A stretch of 64,000 bases of DNA, from NCBI GenBank assembly GCA_004764695.1, contig SMSO01000031.1, positions 6,567,261-6,631,260 on the forward strand. The letters are read 5' to 3'. Positions within the stretch are counted from its first letter, which is position 1, and every line of letters begins with the position of its first letter. The notes beneath the pieces were generated by a model. It saw only the letters and a list, made by a program, of their open reading frames with translations, had not been told where the DNA came from and searched no databases. Source of the DNA: Schizochytrium sp. TIO01 (taxonomy: Eukaryota > Sar > Bigyra > Thraustochytrida > Thraustochytriidae). Of this stretch, positions 34,013-45,073 are shown in pieces. A program made the position numbers and the translations under genes.

Positions 34013-35040
34013 ATGCTTCAGATCAAACTCACTTGCAAGAAAGTCCGGGTGCAGCTAGACAACGTGAACGTGGAGTCCACTGTTGGAGAACTTAAGCAAC
34101 GCGTGCAAGAGGAAGGCGACAGTCGTCTTGCACCGGAAGCCCAACGAATTTTGCTCAAGAGTAAAGAGCGAAAAGATAGCGTACAAATTAAAGAAGTACT
34201 CACGGCAAATGACTTGAGAAAGCTTGAGAATGGTGATGACGTCTCACTTAAAGGGATGATCTTGCTGACAGAGCGTTATACAAATGTGCTTGATGAAACT
34301 ACTGAATTAGATGCAGAGGAGCAAGACGAAGAAGATGAGTCTGGGGCTGATCCCGAAGCCCACAAGGCAAATTTAACCCCCCTACTTGATGCAGGTGACC
34401 TAGATGAAGGTGCGATCTTACTCAATGTACAACAAGGAAAAGATCTCTTTCAGGTTGTTGCACCCCGTGACTCTTGGACAATTTTGGACGTGAAGCTTAA
34501 TTTGCAGAGCCGCGTAGGTGTGCCCGTCGCGCAGCAACGTTTGTTAATTAAATCAAAGGTCCGTGACAACAATTCTACACTCGTGGAATGCAGTGTGAGT
34601 TCGCCTGGGCCAGTCAAAGCTATGTAAGTTGAATTGATGCAAAACCTAGTTCATGCACGACGTAGGGTTACACCTACACATGAGATGCTTGTCAATTTAC
34701 TGACTTTCTACAATTTTAACACAGGCTTTTGTTCTCTGCTGGATACCACATCGCCCAAGATGGTGCTGCATACCTCGAAATTGCAGATGAGGAGCTCCAA
34801 CGTTGCCAAGAACTTATGCGCAAGATCAAGTCACAGTTAAGCCACCGTGTGGCAGACGCGTTTGAGCTGTCACTGGAGTTGAGTGCCGCAATCGATCGCT
34901 TAGAAAATGTTCAGAGTGGACTTGATAGACCTGTGCCCCAACAACAACGCGATCGGAAAACCAAGGTTCTCCAAGGACTAGCCGAAACCATTGAGAAGCT
35001 GCAGCACATTAGGAAATACGGAGCCAGAACAGAAAAGTAG
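34013..35040 (+). CDS. ubiquitin-like/BAG-domain co-chaperone, 2 exons (308 aa)
   Basis: Exons 34013-34623 and 34725-35040, with a GTAAGT...ACAG intron in phase 2. The start is ATG 34013; upstream codons in frame have only a TTG. Residues 1-90 form a ubiquitin-like fold (MLQIKLTCKKVRVQL, then STVGELKQRVQEEG). A second Ubl-like segment (about 125-230: LNVQQGKDLFQVVAP, VAQQRLLIKSK) is interrupted by the intron and ends FSAGYHIAQDGAAYLEIAD. The C-terminal 80 residues resemble a BAG helix bundle (VADAFELSLELSAAIDRLEN). BAG proteins release nucleotide from Hsp70, and their Ubl parts dock on the proteasome. That would pair it functionally with the J-protein gene upstream on the same strand. The BAG call rests on helix pattern and Ubl partnership, so it is less certain than the Ubl call. 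Confidence 0.8.
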
Positions 35041-35375
35041 CTGTACTATGCAAATCTGTCAAGAACAAAACAAGCATTGCCTTGCTTGATCCAGCCAGCA
35101 TCGCACGCTTTACTTCTTTATTTCAAACACAGAAATCTAAAAGCCAATGTCAATATGTTTATTCATATCAACACATGTCATACTTTATAAACTAGTGCTT
35201 GGCGTACCTAGCACTCCTGAAGTTTGTAATATATCAGCACAGGTTTATACGGAAGAAATAAAACACCGAAACAATCAAAGCAAGACAAAAAAATACTTGG
35301 TTTCCCTATGTAGGGAGATATAGTGTTACATCCTTGGTATATGATTATTCACAGCTCCAATACAAGCATCAGCTT
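35041..35375. other. 335-bp spacer between convergent genes
   Basis: Shared 3' flanks of the Ubl-BAG and Peptidase_G2-like genes. AT-rich with nothing else recognisable. Confidence 0.5.
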
Positions 35376-38375
35376 TCATTTCCTCTTCTTATAATCCTCA
35401 TCATCAGGATACTCACGCTTCAATTTGGCTATGATTGCACTGTGGCTTCTATCAACAGCTGCAGGGTACCCGTCGAGTCCAAGTGTCGATTCTACAAACT
35501 TTACAGTCTTTTGCGCTGTAACCATTCGCTTCGTTGCTCGTTCCCCGCATCGAGGATTGCAATGCGTGCTTGCATCTACAGGCACTTCACCAATGGTGCT
35601 TTGCCAAAGACTCTGCAAATTAGCGAAGAGGACGCGTTTCCTACGTTCAAAGTCTGATTCATAGTTAACCTCTGGGTCGGTGTGTGCGAAGCGTTCACTC
35701 AAAGCACGACGAGTCTGGCCCATAACACCCATCGACATCCAAGCAGCAAAAATCTCATAACAAAGAAACGCAGTATCTACCAACACATTACGAATGTCTC
35801 GTTTAGTAAGAGCTCGGTTCTGCTCCGCTGCGTCTCCAGCTCCAAATAAACCGTACATGAGGAAAACGCAGCCTACAAGTTTTGAGAACATCGCAAACTC
35901 AAAGATTTTCCCCTCCCACGCAAATTCATAATAGTTCGGGAAATGTATAAGGGACCACATTGTAAGTGTAATTTCGATTGAGAAGATTGACATGTATACT
36001 GTCATGTCAAACTGAGGATGGTAGATCCCGGTGGCCAAGGCGAAAATCTTGAATAAAAACAGAATCACCATCACAAAGGTCTTGTCCCATACCCGTTCAA
36101 TTGAAGCTAGCTGCTGTTTATCTTCGTCACGATACTCATTCCACTTTGTGTCATGTGGCCAACGAACGAACGATAGGACAAGATGCCGTCCTGCGCCACA
36201 TGCCTCCATAGCCGTCGCCAAGGGCTCGTAGTTGGTAGCGTGAAATACACGACCACGAACTGCATATCCATTACCTTCGCCGCTGGGAACCAGCATATCA
36301 CCACATTTGATAGGGCCATGAACCTTAATTGGAACTTGACCTAAGAAACCACACAAAAGACCTTTAGCCCTTGATGCACCTAATGGCACGCCCGCTGCGA
36401 CGGAAGGCGCTGTGCTCACCACCAAAAAAGGACCAAGGCCAGAAGTGTCACGCGTGATTTTTTGTTCAGGCGAACGCAACTGAACTACATCACCCGGCTC
36501 AATAAGTTCATCAGGGTTCAGTTTCTCAAACCATTCTGCGTAATCAGCAGCCTCCGGTGGGGTTACCAACTGGCCATTGATACCACCCTCCACGGTCAAA
36601 GTTCCCATCACATGAAGGTTGCGTACCCAGAGATCGCTCTTGAAAACAGCGTCTCCATGTACTTGGAGGCCACCGTTTACGTGAACGATATCATCTGGCG
36701 CCCCGCTGTCTTTGCTATAGACGTAGGAAAGTAGATTTCCACCAGATTTTGTTTGAGGATTTGCATCCCGAGATCCCATTGAATCGGTCCCTGGTGAAGC
36801 AGGTCCTGGGCGATTAGTCGTTTCTGCATGAGGAGACACGCCCTCCCGTGATTTATAGGATGCAGGTGCGTCAACAGGTGTTGTGCGACCAGATGGAGGG
36901 CGAGATTCACTGCTTCGTGACTCCGTTCCTGCACCTTCCGTGCTGCCACTTTCCAGCTCAGACTTTGCGCGTTTATTGTCGGGATGTTGCGCCAGTGGCC
37001 AGAAATGTACGAGGGATGGTATATCAGGTACAACGTACAATCTACAGTTCGACTTTTTCACTTCTGTATCTACATCAGGTCGCCGAATTAGGTTAAACCA
37101 GCGTCCAGTGTAACCGTGCGAAGGACTTTGATTAGATCCGGTCTTATACGAGCGAACTCGCCTACTCATTTTCCGCGCTACTACACCACACAAATAGTCG
37201 CTTTTAGGAGACCACCAAATCTCACCATTAGAGAAACTTTGGTACTTGACACCTACCAGCAGCTCTGGAGAGCCCAATGATTCTTGCCGTTCTGCTTCTG
37301 TCAATAAATTTGCTGTGTTCTGCACAAAAAAACAGGGGGTATCAGTACAAATAGGCGACGCTTGTGGCCGTGTTGGAATGTCCGCTGCAAGCTGTCCCTG
37401 GCTGGCAGCAACTAACAAGTCATACACTTGGTCAAAGCTAAGAGATGAATCTGTCTCTGGAGAGCTCGTACTTGCTATTTGCGTTGCGCCTCGTTTTGCA
37501 CGCAAAGGCTCTCCAGAGGTAGGGCTTTGCCTATTGGTATCTGATGCTGTCTCCCCAGTTGGACTTGATCCTTCATTTTCGTGTGACGACGACGATGAAG
37601 ATGATGGCGCTGGGCGCAGTTGCTGAGGGCGTGCCCCCTGTGGTGGTGAGTTGGTCGAGGTGTGAGACGCATAAGTGGATGGCATCGTGCCGGCTTGAGA
37701 AGGCCTTGATGGTGAGGATGAAGGTGCTGACGAGGTAGTTGAAGAGGAAGAAGACGAAGACGAAGAAGATCCAATTGGCATTCTTGACGCAGAATTGGAA
37801 GGCGGCATATGTTGACTGCGCTGGATTCCGCGTTCAAAAGAAATTGGCAGCTCATCATCTTCTGATTCTTGTATAATCATTAAATCGTCCAAACCTTCAT
37901 CAAACCCAGAAAAGCTATTGGCGCTCCCACTCGAAGTCATGCCTCTCCCAAAGGGAGCGACTTGAGTATTATCTAATGGTGCAAAGCCTTGGCGCATTTG
38001 CATGTCCACAGTCGCGGGATGCTGCATTGCCTCAGTCGGAAGACTGCTCTTTGAAATAGGTACACTTGAAGCGTTGCTAGAATGGTGACTATGAATAGTT
38101 GGAATGGATGGAACGTACATGTGAGCTCCATAATTAAAATAAGATCCTGCCGAACCAGGTGGGGCACTAGGATGAGCTTGTCGCAGAACATTTTGTTCAG
38201 GCAGTGGACGATGTTGCTGTTGCGAATGCGCTTGGGAATGCATCGAAGTAAACTGTTGGGCAGATATTGCTGCAAGGTTTTGTTTTGACTCATCTGCGCC
38301 TCTTAAGTTCGATGCATCCCTGTTCGATCTGCTGCCATTATTGTTATATGGCAAAGGATAATGTGAAGGATTCAT
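35376..38375 (-). CDS. Peptidase_G2-like autoproteolytic domain membrane protein (999 aa)
   Basis: Intronless, ATG at 38375-38373. Residues 1-300 are low-complexity (Gln/His/Ser/Pro, with a run of nine serines). A middle region (about 310-450) contains YQSFSNGEIWWSPKSDYLCG. Residues 560-600 look like short beta-helix rungs (GGLQVHGDAVFKSDLWVRNL). At about 605-755 comes the Peptidase_G2 pattern: ADYAEWFEKL, EPGDVVQL, GFLGQVPIKVHGPIKCGDML and VPSGEGNGYAV. This fold self-cleaves and acts as an intramolecular chaperone in phage tail spikes; eukaryotic copies are known. Four hydrophobic segments follow (about 767-790, 796-817, 828-851, 872-893), then a charged tail. The architecture recalls membrane-anchored, self-releasing factors such as MYRF, but no DNA-binding domain is recognisable. 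Cleavage is inference. Confidence 0.75.
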   Translation of the reverse strand: MNPSHYPLPYNNNGSRSNRDASNLRGADESKQNLAAISAQQFTSMHSQAHSQQQHRPLPEQNVLRQAHPSAPPGSAGSYFNYGAHMYVPSIPTIHSHHSSNASSVPISKSSLPTEAMQHPATVDMQMRQGFAPLDNTQVAPFGRGMTSSGSANSFSGFDEGLDDLMIIQESEDDELPISFERGIQRSQHMPPSNSASRMPIGSSSSSSSSSSTTSSAPSSSPSRPSQAGTMPSTYASHTSTNSPPQGARPQQLRPAPSSSSSSSHENEGSSPTGETASDTNRQSPTSGEPLRAKRGATQIASTSSPETDSSLSFDQVYDLLVAASQGQLAADIPTRPQASPICTDTPCFFVQNTANLLTEAERQESLGSPELLVGVKYQSFSNGEIWWSPKSDYLCGVVARKMSRRVRSYKTGSNQSPSHGYTGRWFNLIRRPDVDTEVKKSNCRLYVVPDIPSLVHFWPLAQHPDNKRAKSELESGSTEGAGTESRSSESRPPSGRTTPVDAPASYKSREGVSPHAETTNRPGPASPGTDSMGSRDANPQTKSGGNLLSYVYSKDSGAPDDIVHVNGGLQVHGDAVFKSDLWVRNLHVMGTLTVEGGINGQLVTPPEAADYAEWFEKLNPDELIEPGDVVQLRSPEQKITRDTSGLGPFLVVSTAPSVAAGVPLGASRAKGLLCGFLGQVPIKVHGPIKCGDMLVPSGEGNGYAVRGRVFHATNYEPLATAMEACGAGRHLVLSFVRWPHDTKWNEYRDEDKQQLASIERVWDKTFVMVILFLFKIFALATGIYHPQFDMTVYMSIFSIEITLTMWSLIHFPNYYEFAWEGKIFEFAMFSKLVGCVFLMYGLFGAGDAAEQNRALTKRDIRNVLVDTAFLCYEIFAAWMSMGVMGQTRRALSERFAHTDPEVNYESDFERRKRVLFANLQSLWQSTIGEVPVDASTHCNPRCGERATKRMVTAQKTVKFVESTLGLDGYPAAVDRSHSAIIAKLKREYPDDEDYKKRK

Positions 38376-39064
38376 AATGGCAACGTGTAGTTTCTCCCAC
38401 TACAAAACCAAAATTGAAGTCTGACTCTTTCCTTTCTCCCGGTCCCTCAGACTTTGATTACACGCCTACGAAAAACCTGCCGGGCTGAGCACCAAAAATA
38501 GATAGAAGACCTTCTTCGCAAATAGTTCACCAAGTTGATCAATTTTGATCGTGTAGAGTGCGTCTACAAATAACGTGCTTGAAACAACAAAGAATAAAAT
38601 GCTGCTCCAGTACCGCCAACCACGTGCAAATTACGGCCGTCTCTAGAGAAGAACAACAGCAAGATCTCTGATCTCAACCCTCGCCAGGGAATTGCGAGCG
38701 TCTTCTTGTCCCTTGCAGACAATACGCAAGGTGCGCGCGCGGAGGAAACTCGGACCACAAGAGCGCCTGCCCGAGCAAAGGAAGGATTAAACGAATAGTC
38801 AATGGCCCCTTCAGTGATCCACCAAGCGATCGCCAATGGCGCAGTGCCGCAGGTTGTCCTCTACTCCCGCTGCTTAACGCAAAGCCCCGCCAGGTCCGAG
38901 GTGTCTCGCAGCCCCTAGGGCTAGCCTCCGCCGCTCCAAGCTCGCTCTCCGCAGGCCTCGAAGTGTCTTTGAGTACTCGCGCGGCTGCCGACCTCAGCGG
39001 ATAGGACTCCGCTATCCGGCGCTACGAGCTCCCTCGTTCAAGAAGGGCCCACGGAAGCCGGCCA

Positions 39065-39150
39065 AAGTGAGTTATAGAGGAGCACAAGTCGACTATAGAC
39101 TCCCGCAAGTGGGTTATAGCGGGGCCGCAAGTGGGTTATAGAGGCGCGTA
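39065..39150. repeat. four copies of a 21-22 bp unit (core AAGTGGGTTATAG)
   Basis: The 13-bp core starts at 39065, 39086, 39107 and 39129, spaced 21, 21 and 22 bp apart. Copies 3 and 4 are identical; copies 1 and 2 differ by one and three bases. The unit length is about two helical turns, so identical sites would face one side of the DNA. Confidence 0.85.
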
Positions 39151-39312
39151 CAGTGGATTTCGACTTGGAAGCTGCGCGTGGTCATTTGCGATCCAAGGCG
39201 CGGCGGCGTCCTACTATGTGCTATGGTAAAGCATAGGAGGCCACGCCGGCAGGCAGTATCGTCAGCAGAAAGAAAAGGACATCGCAGAGAGTATGGAAAG
39301 AAACAAAGTTAG

Positions 39313-39420
39313 AGCTTACTTACTAATTGACTGACTTATTGACTGACTTATTGACTTACTTCAACTTACTTACTTCAACTTACTTACTAATTAGCTGACA
39401 TATTTACTTACTCAGTGACT
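39313..39420. repeat. degenerate (TTAC)n/(TGAC)n tract
   Basis: Repeats of CTTACTTACT, TGACTTATTGACT and TTCAACTTACT in non-coding DNA. Confidence 0.7.
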
Positions 39421-40737
39421 TCAAGTTGGATTGAAGGTATTGCGAGGTAAATTAAGCCAAAAAGCACTCACTCAATCACCCACTGACTTCGTTTGCACAC
39501 GTGACGAACAAGATGATCGATCGACGAATTCGTCTCTTATAAAGTTGGAGAGATCTGGCTGGCCAGGACGGGGTAGTTTCTAGAGTGTAATCGCTGGGTA
39601 GGTGGATGGCTTCGTGGTCAGCGAGAATGAATTAAAACAACGAGATTGAATCGATCAGCTACGTACCTAGCTATTTAGCGTTTTCGTAAGGAGTAGAGTA
39701 GAAGAGTGGTTTATGCTTTAGGAATAGACAAAAACGAAACCTTTCATCTTAGGAACACCATGACTGTTTTGAAGAGATCTCTTCGTGGTCGCTCTCGTTC
39801 ACTAGTTCATTCCTTCCTAATAGGTCTTTTCAGGTTGTTGAGCCATAGGACCTACCTTCCGAAGAGTAACTTTATAATTTTTGAGACTGGATTCTTATAA
39901 GCATGCTTTTTCACGGACAACTTGAACAATCAATCTCATATTGCCTTGTGGCAATCCTGATAAGTAAAGATCCACCTACGAAGTATGAAGAAATGGCTCT
40001 ACCTAGATACTTGAAGTTCAAGCAATCTCCATTTGGTAGCGGTCACTAGTAGGTATGGGATTATAGAGCTATGCAAGAAGTGCACTGGTTTTATATACCT
40101 AGGTCCGACCAGCAACACATAGAATGTGTTTCCTTATTTTTATACTGGTAAAAGGAGGTAAGGATCGATAGAAATACCACTGACTCCTTAGTGATAGTGG
40201 ACAACGCTATGTTGGGTAAACTCTCGTGCCTTCTCGAAATGTATTGTCCGTGATAGATAGGGGTTTTGTAATTTTTAAAATGTATTTTTTTTATACCGAG
40301 GCTATTCATTAAGAGGTTATGATTTATGCATCTATTCATTTGTTTGTTTTTTAATGACTGCAGTTTGCTTTCGTGGGCCCCGTAACTCGGCTTGAAATTA
40401 GGTTTCTCCAAGTAAGGGGAGCGTTTGGCTGTCTTGAATTTCAAGACCTTGCGGACTTTCCTCCTCCAAAAGAGAAATAGTAGGTGTTGAATATTGTTAG
40501 GAATGTCACTCATGCACTCGGTGTTTTAAGAACTCCTGCAAGCTAGACATATTATTGAAGGGAAATAAGGGTATCGGCATCATTGCAGAGATGCTGCATT
40601 AAGGGAGCTTTGCAAAATCCTCGTCGAGTCTACTTTGGTGAATTGTAAAATTGAGCTGAAGCATGGGACAAGACTCAAAGGTACATAAACTCTAGTTTAT
40701 ATAAACAAATGGTTTACTACAGAACCATGATCAAGAT

Positions 40738-42882
40738 CTAGCGTGAAGAATGGCGCGACCGAGGCGGTAGAGGTGCTGCAGCATTCCAGGCTGGTTTATG
40801 GGCTGCAGCTGCAATTTCTGAAGCCCGAGCATCGCGACGGCCATCTGTAGCACGCAACTGTTCAGCAGGACCTTCTGCATTAGATAGATCTTGAGTTTCC
40901 ATGAAATCAATTGACGAAGTTCGAGCTGGCTGTTCGCGCCCACGCTTTCCTCCACCATCAAAACGACGTGAATTCGATGAATCTGTGAAGTTCCCATCAT
41001 CATCTGATTTTTCTCTTACAATAAAAGGAGGTGGGGTTTTGCTTCTGCGACGACGCAGTGACGAAATAGTATCTACCTGGTGGCCTAAATACCCTGTCTC
41101 AGAATCTGAACCAACAGATTTAGTACGGTGTCGAGATATCATGGTGTGCTGTCTAGATGGAACACGGGTTGTACGATGACTCGAGCGGCTGGTTGACGCA
41201 GCAGACGCAACTTTAGATTTGGAAGACCTATTCTTCTTTAACTTTGAATTCTCACGGCGCGAAGAGACACGACGTGTGGTCCGCGGAGGTGGGTGGTCTC
41301 CGATATTTTCATCCTCCTCTTCATCTTCGTGGTCGTACAAGTTCAATGAACGCATAGCTAGTTCGTATCTCGATGGGCCGTGCTTGGATTCAGTACCAAG
41401 TCTAGCTGGTTCATGCTCAGACTCCAGAGCTTCGGTAGTTTCTTGCAACATTGCACGTAATCTCTTTTCTTGAATACGGCCTCGACGCACACGCTGAGCC
41501 ATACCCTCCTGCGCTGCGTCAAAAACATCCATGAAATTCTCCACTGTATTCATACTATCTGTCACGAGCCTGCTCTGTTCAGAAAGCTTACGCTCCACAG
41601 CTTCAAGTACATTCCGGAGATTCTTATTAAGGTCCGCCACTGCTCTCTGAATCATCTCTTTTACTTCTTGACGAGAAAGCGGGTGTGATAATGAATGATC
41701 TACCCTATCTTGTTCGCCTTCGCTAACTACAGCTGTACCAGGAGAATAATCTTCATTTGCACCTACAGGTACGTGGCTTGAATTCTCAGCCAACGTCGAG
41801 CTTGTGCGGATTCCGTTTCGCCGAAGCTCCTGACGTAAAGAGCTCACTTGTTCACGAAGGTGAGTATTATCTTGCTCCAGTGTCTCTTGACGGAGTTCCA
41901 TCTCATCAATGCGTCTAACGAGGCGAGCAACCGTTTGTGTGGACGCACTAGGACCATTCAGTTCTCCAAGCTTGCGTTCTAGAGTCTGAATAGTTTCTTC
42001 GAGACGGGTTGTAGTTGTATCTGTATATTGAATTGACTCCTGGCGAACCCGTTCAACCTCGGCTCGCAGAGATGATACTTGCTCAGGAGAATTCTGCGCA
42101 AATTTTACGCGTGAGGTGTTGTTTTTACCACCACGGCCCTTGCCAATATTATTGTCTGCATCTTCAAGCACTGGACGTAAGCCAAAGCCCCCAGCTTCAG
42201 CTGCCTCAAACGACTTGAAGTGCTCTAGCCCGTTTGTTACTCTTGTTTCCAAAGAAGACACCCGCAGATCGAGCTGTTCCCGGAGCGCCTCTACACGAAG
42301 CTCAAGCTTGCTTTGGAGGGTCTCTGCAGCCGCTTTAGATTCTGCTCGGGCCATGTCCCCCAAAGAAACAATCCTCGTTTCATTGGTCTTACTCCTGGCC
42401 TCCTCCAATTCGAGGCGACTACTCATGTCGAGCACCTTTTCTTCGAGACGACGTCGTAGAACTTCCGTAAGATCCTTTTGCCGTTGCTCAAATGTCTCAG
42501 TTTCCGCACGCAGATTTCCAAGTCCTCGATGAGTTTGCTCAATTTTAGTCTCTATTTGTGCCACATCATTTTGCAAATCGTCAAGTTTTCGTGTTGTGGT
42601 TTTGTTTACATCTTGACCTGTGGATTCTGTGAGCTTGACGGCTCTCGCGAGATTGTTGATTCGCTCCTCAAACGAGAGCACAGATGCCTGGACCTCTTCA
42701 ATGCGGTCTCCGAATGACTGTGAAACAAGGCATGCTGAGCTCACGCGCTCCAATTGTACCTCCAGGAAGCTCAAATACGCAGCTCGGTCTGTCAAAAGTC
42801 TTTCATCCTCCAATGGAGACTTTTCGCGTGCCTTGGATCTGCGGTACTCCTCGTAGTACGAGCCACTCTTATTCGCAAGCAT
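40738..42882 (-). CDS. coiled-coil protein (714 aa)
   Basis: Intronless, ATG at 42882-42880. Residues 1-60 form a charged head (SGSYYEEYRRSKAREKS, then YLSFLEVQLERVS). From about 45 to 345 the sequence is almost continuous heptad-pattern coiled coil (e.g. LRAETETFEQRQKDL, LELRVEALREQLDLRVSSLE), with a second coil at about 390-480. The last 250 residues are basic, Ser/Arg-rich and probably disordered (RRRRSKTPPP, KLKKNRSSKSK). This layout suits a cytoskeletal, centrosomal or basal-body structural protein, but I recognise no defining motif, so the function is unknown. Confidence 0.78.
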   Translation of the reverse strand: MLANKSGSYYEEYRRSKAREKSPLEDERLLTDRAAYLSFLEVQLERVSSACLVSQSFGDRIEEVQASVLSFEERINNLARAVKLTESTGQDVNKTTTRKLDDLQNDVAQIETKIEQTHRGLGNLRAETETFEQRQKDLTEVLRRRLEEKVLDMSSRLELEEARSKTNETRIVSLGDMARAESKAAAETLQSKLELRVEALREQLDLRVSSLETRVTNGLEHFKSFEAAEAGGFGLRPVLEDADNNIGKGRGGKNNTSRVKFAQNSPEQVSSLRAEVERVRQESIQYTDTTTTRLEETIQTLERKLGELNGPSASTQTVARLVRRIDEMELRQETLEQDNTHLREQVSSLRQELRRNGIRTSSTLAENSSHVPVGANEDYSPGTAVVSEGEQDRVDHSLSHPLSRQEVKEMIQRAVADLNKNLRNVLEAVERKLSEQSRLVTDSMNTVENFMDVFDAAQEGMAQRVRRGRIQEKRLRAMLQETTEALESEHEPARLGTESKHGPSRYELAMRSLNLYDHEDEEEDENIGDHPPPRTTRRVSSRRENSKLKKNRSSKSKVASAASTSRSSHRTTRVPSRQHTMISRHRTKSVGSDSETGYLGHQVDTISSLRRRRSKTPPPFIVREKSDDDGNFTDSSNSRRFDGGGKRGREQPARTSSIDFMETQDLSNAEGPAEQLRATDGRRDARASEIAAAAHKPAWNAAAPLPPRSRHSSR

Positions 42883-43690
42883 TGCCCAGCCCTCCTCAGA
42901 TAGGTATGCCCAAGGCTATCGAGCAAGCAGAAGGTTTGAAACCAGCGATGAATGAGCAAGTCGTTGATTGCTCGAAGCCAATACAAGAAATAGTGCCCGT
43001 TACATCGAAAGGTGTCCCAATGCATCTCATGCTTGCAGATTAATTAGCACTTTTTATAGTAGTGAGACCTTATTGCACTATTAGTAGCAGAACGTGTGAG
43101 TGTTCTCGTTTTGTGGGAAAAGTGATACTGGAGATTTGAAGAAAAGTCAACACCGAACTTAAGTAAGTGGGTTATGGATTGAGGTTGCAAGTGACGAGAT
43201 AGTCGAGGGGTAGAGTTGAAAAAAGTGAAACAGTTTGAGAAGATATTGTCATACTAATAAGGGTTTCAATAGTTAGGATATCGTGGGGCTTATGAGAATG
43301 TCGCATGGCAAACGGCAACTCCTCGGGTTTCCTGTTCGAAACGTATACTGATGTTTAATGTCTTTTCAAGTTGAACTGTAAAGCTGTACAGTGTTTGGTG
43401 TCATTGTCAGGTGACTGGTATATTTGACTGATCTATAATGATTTATGTTTACTTTGTTTTTTTCAGTATTTGCAGCGACGAATGATGAGTTTCATTAAGC
43501 GTGAAGCCAAGTGTTGAAATTAGTCAACTGTTTGTTCGAGCTAGATGGCCTACCATTAACTCATTATATGTATATATATACATATATGAATGTCGACAGA
43601 GAAACATGTTTTCTCAACTGAAGAAAGGTTTTGATCATCATAGTTTAAACATAACGTAGCTAGGTGTAAGAATATAGTAGAGCAGGTTCT
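42883..43690. other. intergenic spacer
   Basis: Promoter side of the coiled-coil gene and 3' flank of the methyltransferase gene. It contains an AT palindrome-like stretch at 43564-43588 (TATATGTATATATATACATATA). No gene seen. Confidence 0.5.
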
Positions 43691-44838
43691 TTATTTGCTG
43701 GCGAGACGAATGATGCGAAAGTGAACCGGCCCGTAACGATCAGGGTCGTCACTATCACTCTCGTAGTCCTCTTCGGTTGGGTTCGCGCGCCATGCAATCT
43801 TACGATCAGGACTGACATCAAGACCGTGAACCTCGACAGCCTTGGCGAAGAAACGAGCAGCAGTGCCACGTCCATCATCATGGTTCATGTAAGTGAGAAT
43901 AGCAACTGCTTCGGCATCCTCAGGTGCACGTTTGAGAAAGTCGACACAGGTCTGAAGAAGATTATCATGTTGGTTTCCCATCCAAAGAGTATCTGCCATG
44001 AGAATGATATCAAAGTAATTGTCGGGAACTTTCTCAAGGAGCTCATCGATAGACTCGCCCCACTTAAATCCTTGCACAACAGCAGGAGCATCGGTCTCCG
44101 CCTTGTTCACTTCTACGTTACGCTCCATGTTTTCTACAATGACATCCTCTGGGTAGTCTGTGATTGCAACAAACTTTGCCCCCATCTTCCTTGAGACAAT
44201 TCCAGGCAGAGCAGCGCCAGCACCAAGCTGCAATCAGAAAATGATTATCGAATGTACCCACAAGTGAATTAAACCCCAAACCAATACACCACGGATCGTA
44301 ATTGACACATAGAAGTTAGTGTTATCTGCGCTCATCAATATAAACACTGGTCGTAGATTGACCTTATATTATCTGCACTTACCTCAAGCACACGCTTGCC
44401 CTTAACATTGATAGTATCATTGTAGATCTCCTCAGCCATGGTGATGCTGGATTGCCAGACATGCTGAGCCATAAGATGAACGTTTCCGTTCGCCAGAAAT
44501 AGCTTCACGGGCTTCTCGAAGGCAGCCTTTTTGGCAGCCTCTGCACTGCCATCTTCCTCGCTAGAGTTCTCTTCCGTGGCATCTTTTTTGGCAGCAGATT
44601 TCTTCTGCTTGGGCGGCAGCCACTCAAAGGGCTCCTCTGGGTCGCCATGGTTGACACGCTCGCAGCCGAAGAGCCCGTCAAGATCCATGAGCACCGCGTC
44701 GGGCGCCCCGAGAGCCTCGACCTCCCCGGCTGTCGAGTTGTGGTCTTCCTCCGCCATGATCCTTTGCCGCACGCCTTTCGAGAAAGAAAGGGTTTTCTGA
44801 TTCTGTGCAATATTGTTGTCTTGGTTATTTTTGCTCAT
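43691..44838 (-). CDS. EFM7/NNT1-like class I methyltransferase, 2 exons
   Basis: Exon 1 is 44838 (or 44757) to 44383; exon 2 is 44227-43691. The phase-0 intron splits the SAM-binding motif between RVLE and LGAGAALPGIVSRK. Two ATGs compete: 44838 gives 330 aa; 44757 (context ATCATGG) gives 303 aa and may be the main start. Seven-beta-strand methyltransferase motifs: VWQSSITMAEEIY, motif I LELGAGAALPG, TDYPED, ENMERNV, post-I GFKWGES, and FDIILMADTLWMGNQHDNLL. This order matches the family that methylates the N-terminus and Lys-2 of eEF1A (yeast Efm7) and is related to nicotinamide N-methyltransferase. The head has an acidic/Lys-rich insert (KKSAAKKDATEENSSEEDG) not expected in the core. The enzyme is likely cytosolic. 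Confidence 0.87.
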
Positions 44839-45047
44839 CACAATGTGGCCACTCCATGGTCCTATTGTTTTCCTTAGCTATGTCAATAGGGGTTGTCAGA
44901 GACCACTCTTTCTGGCGAACAACTACAGCTACATCGTCATTGTGAGGTTGTGCGTTTATTTGCTGGGCCATCTACAAACTCTCAAAAGCTGGCCTTGGTA
45001 GAATACGAGGATGTTTCAGAAGTAGAGCGCCTTTAACTAAACCTACT

Positions 45048-45073
45048 ATTGTTGTTGTTGTTGTTGTTGTTGT
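45048..45073. repeat. (GTT)n microsatellite
   Basis: Eight perfect GTT units. Confidence 0.9.

Larger units (their letters stand above)
38376..40737. other. 2.4-kb intergenic region with tandem repeats
   Basis: The left 700 bp is GC-rich and probably holds the promoter of the minus-strand gene. At 39065-39150 there is a 21-22 bp tandem repeat, and at 39313-39420 a degenerate TTAC/TGAC tract. No frame looks coding. Confidence 0.55.

Noticed and set aside
38980-39060. Possible tRNA: GGCTGCC...GGAAGCC stem with a D-arm-like CCT/AGG
   Set aside because: The T-arm does not match GTTCRANYC, the arm does not abut the acceptor stem, and no five-pair anticodon stem forms.
40901-42856. Several plus-strand open frames over the coiled-coil gene
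   Set aside because: Ser/Arg-rich antisense shadows of a 714-codon gene.
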